A stretch of 64,000 nt of DNA from NCBI GenBank assembly GCA_019722365.1, contig JADFUC010000092.1:186001-250000 (forward strand), in the 5' to 3' direction. The notes under the pieces were generated by a model, which saw nothing but the letters and a program-made list of their open reading frames with translations, searched no databases and had not been told where the DNA came from. Positions within the stretch are counted from its first letter, which is position 1. Each line of letters starts with the position of its first letter. This DNA is from Lithospermum erythrorhizon. Taxonomy: Eukaryota; Streptophyta; Magnoliopsida; Boraginales; Boraginaceae. The position numbers and the translations under genes are program-made. Of this stretch, positions 47,711 through 58,442 are shown in pieces.

Positions 47711-48089
47711 CAGAGATTGGAACTTTGAGGCGGCGAGGTGGATGGAGTTATCGGCGATTATGATGTTTAATTTGGTATCGTCAGGGGAAGGCGAATGTGG
47801 TGGGCGTCGTTAGTCGTAGGGGAAGATTAGGAGCCATTAAGTAAAAATGAAGCAACTCGGTGTTAATTTGGTTGGGAGTCGATGTGGTTTGTTGGCGCAA
47901 AATAAGAGTTCGGCCGGATTTAACGTCGAATGCTTGAGGAACAACAAAGATGAGAAATTGCAAAAATAATTGGAGAAGTGAAAAGCGGAGGCGGTCGGAC
48001 TGTGGTGAGAGAGGATGGAGCCACTGATGCGTAGTAGATTGTCGTGCCTTGTTCTCACGGGTTGAAAAGGAGATTTTGGGCCGAAGCCG

Positions 48090-48620
48090 TAATACTCCGT
48101 ATGCATCGAATTGTTCAAAGATGTATAGGGCACCCAAGAGTAGTGTATTGGTGGCCCCGACATGAAGAGGGAAATTCTTTGTGAATTTGGCCAAAATGTC
48201 GGAAGCTTGTCGGCAATTGAAAATAGAACAGCGTCAGCGGGGCTATTACTTGACCAGCTACATCCCGAGTGGACTTGGGAGCATATTACGATGGACTTTG
48301 TTTTTGGACTTCCGGACATTGAGAAGAATGATGGCGTTGGGTGATAGTTGATTAGGCATCGAAATCATTTCGTTAACACCAATTAAATGAGCTCAAAGTG
48401 CACGAGCGGGTTGAGGTTGGCAGACCCAGTTGTGCGTTACATGGGTGCCGTTATCCGTTGTATCGAGATCGAGATGCGGTCCTCAGGATTTTGGAAGGAT
48501 TCCCAGCGATAGGGGCGAGGTCCATTTGAGCCATCCTTTCATCGCGAGTCGGATAGGCGATGGGAAAACGATTCAAGCGTTGGAGGGGGGGCATGTTGCG
48601 GGCTTTGCATGTTGAATTAC
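48090..48620 (+). pseudogene. Gypsy integrase remnant
   Basis: A zinc-binding-end-like DMKREI block near 48160 is followed by HPEWTWEHITMDFVFGLP (48258-48312), the standard start of the Gypsy integrase core. The following DRLTKSAHF region is degraded. Confidence 0.87.
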
Positions 48621-48989
48621 TAGAGTGGGATGATGAATTGCACAAAATGGAGTTTGCATATTAATAGTTTCCAATTATTGGGATGGCACCATTTGAGGCG
48701 TTATGCGGCTTGAGGAAATATCGGGACTCGGTTCATTGGAATGAAGTAGGAGATAGAAAAGGGTATGAGTTGGTGGAAAGTGGGTGGAGAGAGAATAAAA
48801 TTGATCGTGGCTTCTTGAAAGTCATGGGATAGACAAAAAGATGTATCACGGATAGAGTAAAGCGGTGATTTAACCTTTGAAATTAGTGATAAAGTATTCT
48901 TGAGAATATCCACAAGTGGAAAGGTGTGTTGAGATTAGGAGAGGAAGTTGAGTCCGATATATATATTGGTCCGTATGTGAGATTGTGGG

Positions 48990-49280
48990 CGAGTTGGTCG
49001 GTGGCTTTATCGTTTGGCGTTGCCTCAGCATTAGACAGAATTCATAATGTCTTCGTATATTTGAAATATATCCCGGAGCCGAATCCGTATCTTAGAGTGT
49101 GACAGTGGAGGTTAGAGGACGCACATATGAAGAGCAACTAGGTAAAATTCTTGATCGTAGGAAAAGTGTTGCGAAATAAAGTTGTGGCTTTTAGTGAAGG
49201 TGTTGTGGCGAAATCAACGAGTGGAGGAAGCTACGTGGGAGGCGAGGAGGATGTCGAGGTGATATCCCATCTCTTGACGA
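48990..49280 (+). pseudogene. Gypsy integrase C-terminus with chromodomain
   Basis: YRLALP...ALDRIHNVF near 49010, then KYIPEPNPYLRV near 49070, then a chromodomain-like YEEQLGKILDRRKSVLRNKV near 49130-49180 and VEEATWEARRMSR-like sequence near 49220. This block is diagnostic of plant chromoviruses. Confidence 0.85.
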
Positions 49281-49416
49281 AGGGGTTAGTTCTTAGAAAC
49301 TTTGTACTATGTCACATTATAGTATATGAATTACTATGAGGTTGAATAGTGTATTAGATGCGGGCGTGGGTGTTAAGTAAATTTCGAGGACGAAATTTTA
49401 TAAAGGTCAGGTAGAA

Positions 49417-51824
49417 TGAAATAACAGTTCTTACTAATATTATGTTGATAGTATATAAGTTTCGATTGGAGTATTTCGAGAGTAAAATTCCAAAATTTCG
49501 AAGTTGAGTAGTGGAGAATTTAACAAAAGCGATTCGGTTAGCGGTATATTCGGTTTGTGGTGGGTTCGGAGTGATGATAGTATAAATGATTTCGGGAATA
49601 AAATCGTTGTCTGAGACTTGTATTATATGAGTAGTAGTTTATGTTATGGAAAACTTTACATTTGAATGGTTTCATTGAAATTTAAGTCTGAAAATGGAGA
49701 AATAGGCTTCCAGACAAAACGGGGCCTTAAGCCATTTTAAAAATCTCACTGATCATACATCATCTTCGTCATTTTCAACCTGCTTAAACTAAATCCACTT
49801 TCCTCGCGAAATTCCCTTATCTTCCCCTTCAAAATTTTTCTTCCATTTCTCGTCGATTGTCAAACTAAGCATAAAGAACAAAGTTGTGGATTTTCTTCTC
49901 TCGTCATCCTCATCACATCTAGGTAGAAAGATTGAATCTTTAGGATATTCTTGAGTTTTTAAGAGTTTTCTTGGATTTTGTTGACTTTGAATCTCGAATG
50001 TATTATGGTATAGAAATGTTATCGAGTATCGGTGAGGGAATTAGAGGTGATTTTGAGTAGTTATTGGGGTTAGAAATTAAGTGTAAGTGTATGTTGACTT
50101 TTATTGACTTTTCTTAAATTGACTTTAAATGTGTCATGAGGTTAGACGACTTTAATATAGTTGAATTGGATATAGAATTGTTGGTTTGGATATGGATAGG
50201 TAGAATTTGGTTGGGAAGTTTGGAAAAAAGTTAAGTATGAAATTGAGTAGTGCTTGGTGGGTTGTATTTAATGGGTTAATTAGTTGTTAATTTATTTCTA
50301 GATTATTAGAATGTCTTAAGATGTTATTGTTGGGGTAATAAGGTGATAGCCCGAATATTTGAGATTTTTTCGAGGTTGGCGGTGGAATATGGTTACGTTG
50401 GAATATTAGAAGTGTATGCAATCTTGGGAATAGGATGATTGCTAAGAGTTTGTAAATTTGAATCGTGACTCGGGGTTTATATAGATGTTTAAAAGTGAAG
50501 TTGTGCGAATGTGTTATAATGTATAATTTTCTTAATAGGAGTTGAGCACAGATCTAGCCTTGAGGCTAAATAGAATATCGTTACTACTTTTGGGCCGAGG
50601 TGAGTCTGAATCTCACGATAGGGACCTTTCATATATATATTCTTAAATGTGTTGTTTGAGACTATTACGATATGTGTATTGTGTGGCTATAATCGATATT
50701 ATGTGAAAATTGTGATTTATGATGATGCATAGTATAAACTCTTGAGATTTGATTGATTATGAGATAACTATGGTATGAAGTATGTTGACATAGTTAAAGT
50801 TATGAGTTACATTATGAGATAGTTTTGGATATAATTCATGTTTATGAAATTGTGTGTGTGGTATTGTGTGGGCTGTGTCTTTGTGTGTGTGTGGTATTAA
50901 TGCGGTGTGGTTGATTGCTTTATGTGTTATTTGCGGGCGGTGACGACCCGACCGGGAGGTTTGGTGTGGTGTGCATGTGTGTGGGTAGCCCGTGGATTCG
51001 GGAGGTTTGGTGTGATATGCACATTGAGAGGAATAGCCAACCTGGAGTCGGGATGGTGGTGGAGGCCCCGTCGATTATTTGGAGGTGGATTCACCGTATT
51101 ATTTGGAGGTGGATTACCGTGTGTGTATTATTTGGAGGTGGATTATCGTATGTGTATTATCTGTGGAGGTGGATTCCTCCTTGATGACTTTGTGTGTTGA
51201 GATTGTTTCCACTTAAATGAATATAGAGTAGTTATGAATATAATCTAAATGTGTAAGCGTCGTGTAACATTGTATAAGAGAAATCTATGTGATATGTGGA
51301 CATTTATTTTTAGTACCACGATTAATACGTGCATATGATATATTTATATATATATAAGCATGAATATATATGATGGAATCGATGCGTAGTATTTGTATTA
51401 ACAGAACATCATTGACTCACATTCTCACATGGGCGGGCGTTTCGTCACAGGTTTCTAGGAGTGATCGTTGAGGTGGTGAGGAGCGGTTTTCTTTGGTGAT
51501 GGAGATCTAGGTGAGGCGGTGGTGGCATAGGAAGTCCTAAATCGATCATTTCTTTTTTGTTGAAAATTTGTATATTTGAGGCGGGTGGGTTGTATTATAT
51601 TGATGAGTGCAGTTGTCATACTTTCCTTATGATGTATTTGGATTTGTGTTACGTTGTCCCGTTATTTTGTTGGATGTATTGTTGGAACACCATGATGGAA
51701 ATAAAGACTTCTTTGATAATGTCGGCGGGTTATGTTGTTATTGTATCCATCGTTTGGTGACTACGGTATACGGGTTGTTAATAGTCTTAACACCGAGGCG
51801 GCCGACTTGGGGTGGGTCGTTACA
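49417..51824 (+). repeat. 3' LTR of the Gypsy element
   Basis: 2.41 kb partner of the left LTR, ending GGGTGGGTCGTTACA and followed by the AAGTG target duplication. Differences from the left LTR are numerous and often multi-base replacements. Confidence 0.92.
51081..51174 (+). repeat. Minisatellite inside the right Gypsy LTR
   Basis: Four copies of GGAGGTGGATT (near 51081, 51104, 51133, 51164), matching the array in the left LTR in copy number and order. Confidence 0.85.
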
Positions 51825-51829
51825 AAGTG

Positions 51830-54800
51830 TTCTACTTATGTTGGCTAATGAGAGTGAAACAGGAGGCATATGCCATAAAATTAGTTAGCATTATAGAATT
51901 CTTCATGAGAATTTGCTAAATATGGGTGAATATATTTTCCATCCACTAAATTTTGTCCATTTTACTCTAGCGAATGCGTCTGTGCTTGGTGAAAGCAGCT
52001 ATCAGCGTATCTGACACACCTTAGATCCAAACTTAACATTCTTTGTGTAATTAATATGATCATTTAATATTACAGGATATGCCATGCTCGTTTGTTGAGT
52101 TAATAAACATACTTAGCACACGTTAGATCTATAAACTGATTTGTTAAGCTTTATTGTTCAATTTTTTCGATCAATTGGTAATGTATTACTCAATTATAAG
52201 TTATTAATGTTATAACGAATACGTATAGGAATTAAGTAAAAGACTTGAAAGAAAGAACACAAAGATTTTTATTTGATATCACAACAATGTGTTAGGGTAA
52301 TCATGAAATTCTAGGAAATTCCCATTTATAACATATGGGAGGAATACAAAATTTAATTGCTATAGTTTAGAGTATCTGGCGTCGAAAGTAAAAGCCAGCA
52401 TTAGCTATTTGGTGAGGAAAACTAAGAAAGCTGAGCTTTTTATATAAAGGAATCATTGTGAAACTAAAGCTCGCAAGGATTTAGATGTGGGACTTTGCTC
52501 AACTTAAATTCAAGGCATTTCAACAATTAATTACTTATATGTTATTAATTATCTATTATTATTTTTCAATAATTATTAACTATTATTTTTTTAATGATGG
52601 ATGTGGATGAAATATTTGACAATGCTACATTGTTTAATTTTGTTATCGATTATCGATTAATTAATCGTTATTAATAATTATTAATTATATAGTATTACTT
52701 ATGTTATGCTGGTAAATAATTGTATCTTCTGAGAATATTAATTAAAGTAAAGAGCACAAAACATGAAAATATAAACATTAAACCAATAATACATTAAAAT
52801 GATATAATCATTAGAACAATGACTACTATATTAACAAAAAACATGAATATAATCTTCGTAACATGAACATAATACATTAAAACAATATTAACAATATTTA
52901 TTTTAACATTGAAAATATATTCACTTAATAACATTCGATAAGTCTATTTATAATTAGTATTTAAATATGTTTGATAATATATCATGATTAATAATTAAAT
53001 ATATTCGATAAAACATTGAAAATAAAAGACATAATTCATATTCGATAATAAATGGGAATATATTTTTAATGTTAAAGTTAATATCATGTTAATATTATAT
53101 TAATATTGTGGAATATTTTCATCTTTTCAATAACTACTAGTCATTGTTTTTATATTTTATATCTCATGTTTGGGTTTTAAATAATTGTTTTGATGTTTTT
53201 AAGTTTTTTTTTGTTAAAAGTTAAAGCTAATAATGTTCAAGTTAGTATTAGAATGTGAAATTATTTATGGTGGCAATTTAAATAAATAAATTATATTGAT
53301 TATTTATGTCAAACATGAAAATAGAAAAATAAGGCTCCAACAGGCACAAACTGTCCTCAAATGAATTATCCACGTGTGCGATGTATATTTATTTTCCAAT
53401 CCAATGTGTATTGTGTATGTTTAGTTAGATAATGAATATATATATATTCTTGTTCGTTGGTTGCGCAAGCCAGCCGAAACCTCGCGTCTGGTAGCTTTGA
53501 AATAATTAATAATTGAACAAAATTAAGTAATAATTGAGTAAAATAAACATATAATTAATAAACATATAGTATTTAATAATATATAATTGCTGTAATAATT
53601 GATAATTAGTAATAATTAATTATAATTATGTAATTAATAATTGATCGAAAAATTGAACAATAAAGCTTAACAAATCAATTTTCAACATGCGGCGTATTAT
53701 CTTCGTTAAGCTGTCTTGGCTTCACAGTGTGTACGTTGGGCGGTTAAATGAAAGCGTCTTGGCTATACGAATTAGTAAAGCTTTGATCGGCGTGTCATTA
53801 CATGCGTTGGATATAATTCTGAAATGTATTACGTCGTTCATTGGGATAAAATAGGCGGAAATTTAGGCCGAAAATTTCTGACCGGGAAATAGAGTTGGCC
53901 GCTAAATATTCAGGGGATAATGTTTTCAGTCGAAACGAAAATCAAATACCATGAAGTCATGATTCATGAATAGCATGTAATGCATTTATCTGATGCATCC
54001 TTATTACTTGCCCATAAGAAATCAGATCTCAATTATACTGAACTTCTTTGATCAAGAATCATAATGGTATACATGTGGCCTAGATCAGGATGATTTTTAA
54101 GTGAGCATTTTAATCATGAGAGCATTTGGAACCTCATTTCAGAATGCTTTGTTTGGTATACTAAACATGTAGATGGGTAGGTACTGTTTGTTTTGCAGCA
54201 AGACTAAGAATAAGTATGCAACCATGAGCCGAAGCTTTTATGCCTCGATTATGCCTGTGATCCCTAGTAACGCTTAAGCAGAGCATCTTCGAAGTTACTG
54301 GGCATATAGATGTATGTTTGTGCCCCTTATATGAGAAACATCGTCATCAACATTTTCGACACATGTTAACTTGCATGATGCTTTTCATGTCTACTAATTT
54401 TTTTTTTATGACTCTTGAACCTTATGTCCAAGAGGGAAGAAGTAAACAATCTAATTCCACCTTCTGGTTCCCAGTCTCCCACTCTGTTATTGAACACAGA
54501 GCAATTCCGACAGGCAGGCAGACGAACCATAATATTAAAGTTTCTATAAAATGTGTATTTAAAATTTTTTTCTTAATTGACTATGTGATTTATATTGAAA
54601 TGATGTTATACTTAAATCATTCATATTGAGTATATACCCTAAAACTTTTATTGTTTAATGGTATCTTCTCTATTTTATGGACATGTTTTAACTTTTTATA
54701 TACAGTAGTTAAGCGATTGTCTTAGTGTAATGCGTTTTGATTCAATGCAAACTAAGGTGTAGTTTTTTTAATCAAAATATTTAGATTATGGAAAATGAAT

Positions 54801-55945
54801 TAATTGTTATTTTAACCATGGTCAACTATGAGTCAAAGGATCAATTAGATATGAGAGTGAATTGAAAAAATAATTCCCGAAAGTATTGTCACATTTGTTG
54901 TAGTTTGGTCATAATGATAATATCCATCCTTAAAACCAAAGTGACAATATCGCGAATTAATTTGCTACGAAACTACTATTAAGGAAGAAAGCGTAACTTG
55001 GTCTCACTTCCGGAAACATTTTAGCGATGGACTCCCAAACATGGCTCAGTGTAAATTAGATATTAAATTAAATTAATAATGTGTATTAATAATATGTAAG
55101 AACACGTGAGAGATCAAAATTTCTAAATAAAATATTCAAATCAAGCTGAGTGTTTGTTATTTTTATTTAAATAAAGACGAGTTGAAGCAAATATACATAT
55201 ACGATCAAGTTGGATCAAACCTTATTTCTAGTGTTTGATGTTGAATCCCTTGATGTTATTTTACATATTGGCAATTGATATTAGCGTGGAAATTCATAAA
55301 ATCTTAGCATGATATCATAATAATTTCCTTGATAGAACATGAATTATACATGAGCTAAGAGTATTGAATGAAGACCCATCACAAATTGAATATATTAAAT
55401 TACACTATTGTGCAGTTTATTTAATCACAAACTGCTCATGCCAAAAAAATATACTCATGCCCAATAAATTTCGTAGTCCAACATATGAATTCTTAAATTA
55501 TAGGAGCAAGATAGTCACTGAAGGCACCTCAATGCAGATAACAACAAATGTTGCATGTGCATGGATACTAACAACCAGTTGCAATAATTATGCACTCACA
55601 TTTCCCTGTTGACTGTGTCATCAATTTAGCCATAATTGTTGTCCAAGTTCTTGGTATAGTTATGATTTGCATGTAACAACACACAACTTCAATAGTGGAT
55701 TCATGATGAGAATGGATTAGATTTGAATAGGACTCTGCCTTTTAAGATAAATTATGCTTTAATTGACAAATAAATTTGGATATGTACGGCAGAATGACAT
55801 GCAGTGAGGATATGGAAATGAAGCATACCATGTTTCCATTTTTGTATGTGTTTTGTGTTTTAAATTGGACCAACATGGCAACATATGACGACCAATACTT
55901 TGGTAGTGTAAAATTTGTCCTATCTCCCCCCTCCATATTTCATAA
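51830..55945. other. AT-rich region without a supported gene
   Basis: Contains the TIR-bounded segment 52137-53682, a more GC-rich patch at 53690-53935, and unassigned sequence. A 41-residue frame at 54424-54549 looks protein-like but could not be placed. The frames at 54318-54629 and 55364-55612 carry no domain. Confidence 0.45.
52137..53682. mobile_element. TIR-bounded AT-rich segment, probable non-autonomous DNA transposon
   Basis: The left end TGATTTGTTAAGCTTTATTG followed by TTCAATTTTTTCGATCAATT recurs in inverse complement at the right end (53643-53682) with one gap, a terminal inverted repeat of about 40 bp. The interior has no transposase. I could not identify a convincing target-site duplication, so the superfamily is open. 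Confidence 0.55.
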
Positions 55946-55949
55946 TTTT

Positions 55950-56570
55950 ATTGTTGTTGTACTGAGTCGTAGGTGATGGGGTTATGGATGTGACGAGCCG
56001 TGTCGATAAGCCTCGGCCCAAAACTTGAGAGGAATATTTTTTAGCATGCATCATGACACGTGGCGTCTCTTGAATAGTTCGATTCTTAAACTTTCCCGGC
56101 GGCCGCGTTTGTTGTGGTGTGATAAGGGCGGAGAATTCATGAGTAATTCGCCGTGAGCCTGGGGCACCCAACAATTTTGGAATTTTGAACTGCTTTCTGT
56201 GGCCCTCTGATTCGGAACAACATCTTTGCTCCTTCTCATTTTGAACTTGAAAAGATAAAACCTTGCCCACTTCAAACGTGTTAGATTTTTCACTGAAACT
56301 TCGACCCTTATATCACGGTAATCGTCAACACGTACGTAGACATACTTAGCACTCCTATGCTTTCAACTTTGCGTGATCATCCAATCCATGTGCGTCAACT
56401 CAATCTGTGAGTTGTGATAAATCATTGCGACTTAAGTGACAAGCTGGTTTGTTTTCGACACAGGAATCTCCCAGTTGGTCTTTTTGACATCGGCAATTTA
56501 GTATTTACGGAACAGCTTCCTTAGAAATAATTTGTTGAATATTTATGTAATTAGTATGACCTAATCTCTT
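55950..56570 (-). pseudogene. SIRE-like Copia integrase remnant
   Basis: Minus-strand blocks RLGHTNYINIQQIISKEA, then AKYVYV.VDDY, TPQQ.G..ERKNRTIQE and VMMHAKK appear in the right order and spacing for GAG_pre-integrase plus integrase core, but in different frames. Confidence 0.83.
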
Positions 56571-56709
56571 GGGCCATAATTCATCATGCTCACCTTTCCT
56601 ACTAGACGGGGCTTATGCGAACTCACGCGTGTAGCAATTGTCGGCCAGACCTCATTCCCGTACATAGTCTTTTCGGGGAGTCGTTATTTTGTGCACACGC
56701 ATTGGCATG

Positions 56710-57575
56710 TTTGTAGGTACAAACCTAGCAAGAAGGATCAAGACAAAGATCGTGAGTTAATGCATGAAGGCATTAATTGAAGGATCCCGATTAAGGTAGC
56801 TGATTGATACATTAATTGAAGGATCAATCAAAGTGTGATTGATATGTTAATTGAAGGATCAATCAAAGTGTGATTGATATGTTGATTGAGGGATCGTCGA
56901 ATGGTATGATTAAGACGATTGGCTTAATGAGGAAGATGCATTTCGGCAAATTTGTTTAATAAGAAATCGATGAATGATTTGTGAGTGGATGGGTGGCCCA
57001 TGGAGAAAGCGGCGTATTGATCGAGGGATTGCGTGATTTGAGGAACAATCGATCACGAGATTAATTGTTGGTTAAGCGCCAAAGGAAAGTTTCGGGATTC
57101 TTGGGTATCTCGACTAAGCGTTGAAGATTGCAATCAAACATTCTTCGATTGGCAATCAAGGATTACAGGATTGATCGAGGCTTGATGCATGGTGAATTTC
57201 TGCAATAGCCCAGGTTGGAGGATGTAGTAGTATAAATTAGAGAACTTTACTCAGTTTACGCCAACATCGGGATTTATTCCCAGCAATTATATGTGTGTAT
57301 TTGGTGAGAAAAGAATTAGAGTGATTAGCATTTGAAATAATATTGTAGTGAAGTCAGAAGTAGTTTGCTTAGGTCTTTTACGGTTGATTCTTTGTGTACT
57401 TTCATGCCTACGGCTAGGCTTTGCACATATAGTGGAGCGGTGGAGTCACGAAGGTGACGTACTAAGGCAGGGCCGACAAACCCCGCGCGTATAAAAACTT
57501 TCTATGTCTTTTAGTTTGTGTATTGTTGTTACTTGAGTTAGTCTAGTGTTACTCATTATAGTAGCAGCAGGACAA
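56710..57575 (+). mobile_element. LTR-like insertion in the SIRE-like Copia
   Basis: The Copia sequence breaks off near 56710 and resumes near 57590. The intervening 0.86 kb has no protein domain, carries a TATA-like AGTATAAATTAGAG near 57228 (plus strand) and a tandem repeat at 56773-56892, consistent with a solo LTR. Exact ends and a target duplication could not be fixed. Confidence 0.5.
56773..56892 (+). repeat. Tandem repeat, 35-39 bp unit, four copies
   Basis: Copies start at 56773, 56812, 56847 and 56882 with TTAATTGAAGGATC or TTGATTGAGGGATC; the second and third are identical over TTAATTGAAGGATCAATCAA with AGTGTGATTGATATG. Confidence 0.88.
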
Positions 57576-57589
57576 ACCCTCACTTGCGA

Positions 57590-58440
57590 AAAGAATACTT
57601 TCATGCCATCATCACATAGTTGACTTATCTTGATAAGATTTGCGATTAACCACCAGGCAGTGAAACGTCAGTTAAATATGGTAAGCCGTCAGCGTTAGCT
57701 TTAAACTCTAGATAATTTTTCCTTTGCCTCCGTTACCAAAGTGACATGATCGCTTAAGTGAGCAAATACAGGTGAGATAAGCGCCTTTACATCGTGTGTC
57801 TTGAGCAACCATCGAAGTACCCGACTTGAATTCTGTGAAGTTTTGAGGAGGTGTAACCAACTTGACTAAGAATATTAACTTTCTTGACCCCGAGTTACGA
57901 GGTTGATCTTTCTTTCCCTCTTCTTGGTCATATAGTTTGTAACAATATGTGGTATAATATGGCATTCTTTCATGATAGCAGCAATTAGCATACTTTGCTC
58001 CTCGCCGTTGTGTTGTGCATTCTTTCTTTACATTTGTTGAAGGATAAACTGACCTTCTGAACAAATTAGATATCTTCTTTTGGTTTGAATAGTTTCCACT
58101 GTGAAGCAATTCTGTACTATCACCGGCGTCTTTACTTGACTCTAAGTCTCCTCGAATATACATTGGCAGATTAAATCATTTTAATCCACTTGTTTAGTGC
58201 ATTAACTGGCTCAGTGATGAATCTCTTGATCTTGATCCCCTCCTAATTTCTGAGTTCTCGTTTTTATCTTCAATTTGTTTCTTCGTCTTTTAGTTAATGT
58301 CCCCTTGGCTGACTAGTTCATCATTTGGTGTATAAGAATTTGTAATTCTCAGCGCCTCTTACGTTAGTCATATCTTCACGAAACTCACTTCATTGTCATC
58401 CTGATGTTAGTAACTTGATTGGCTCGGCGCTCGGTAAAGG
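57590..58440 (-). pseudogene. SIRE-like Copia gag/protease remnant
   Basis: The minus-strand frame 58163-57708 includes CYKLYDQEEGKKDQP and ends in CHFGNGGKGKII, close to the Copia protease-to-GAG_pre junction (normally W.LDSGCSRHMTG...VTFGD..KG.I). ISQLCDDGMKVFF follows near 57640. Confidence 0.78.
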
Positions 58441-58442
58441 CC
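58355..58442. repeat. Direct repeat flanking the truncated LTR, left copy
   Basis: 88 bp starting CCTCTTACGTTAGTC and ending GGTAAAGGCC, matching 60798-60878 on the other side of the LTR with several small differences. Confidence 0.82.

Larger units (their letters stand above)
42121..51824 (+). mobile_element. Full-length Ty3/Gypsy chromovirus, Tekay-like
   Basis: 9.7 kb element with LTRs at 42121-44563 and 49417-51824 and a perfect 5 bp target-site duplication AAGTG (42116-42120 and 51825-51829). The LTRs start TGAAATAAC; the right one ends GTTACA. A Met-tRNA primer-binding site resembling TGGTATCAGAGC follows the left LTR (TTTTGGTATCGAGCTTTAGG, about 44566-44585), and a degraded polypurine tract precedes the right LTR (TAAAGGTCAGGTAGAA). 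Internal order gag, reverse transcriptase, RNase H, integrase, chromodomain fits Gypsy chromoviruses; the long LTRs and the chromodomain suggest the Tekay/Del clade. No intact pol frame remains. Confidence 0.93.

Noticed and set aside
47781..48319. Two overlapping minus-strand frames of 137 and 160 residues
   Set aside because: Antisense to the Gypsy integrase; the plus strand reads the recognisable HPEWTWEHITMDF block.
54424..54549. 41-residue plus-strand frame with protein-like text (IPPSGSQSPTLLLNTEQFRQ)
   Set aside because: No family recognised, no splice partner found, and it follows a stop directly; it could be a captured exon but the support is too thin for a feature.
56773..56892. 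CRISPR-like repeat array
   Set aside because: Repeats are contiguous without unique spacers, in plant retrotransposon sequence; this is an ordinary tandem repeat.
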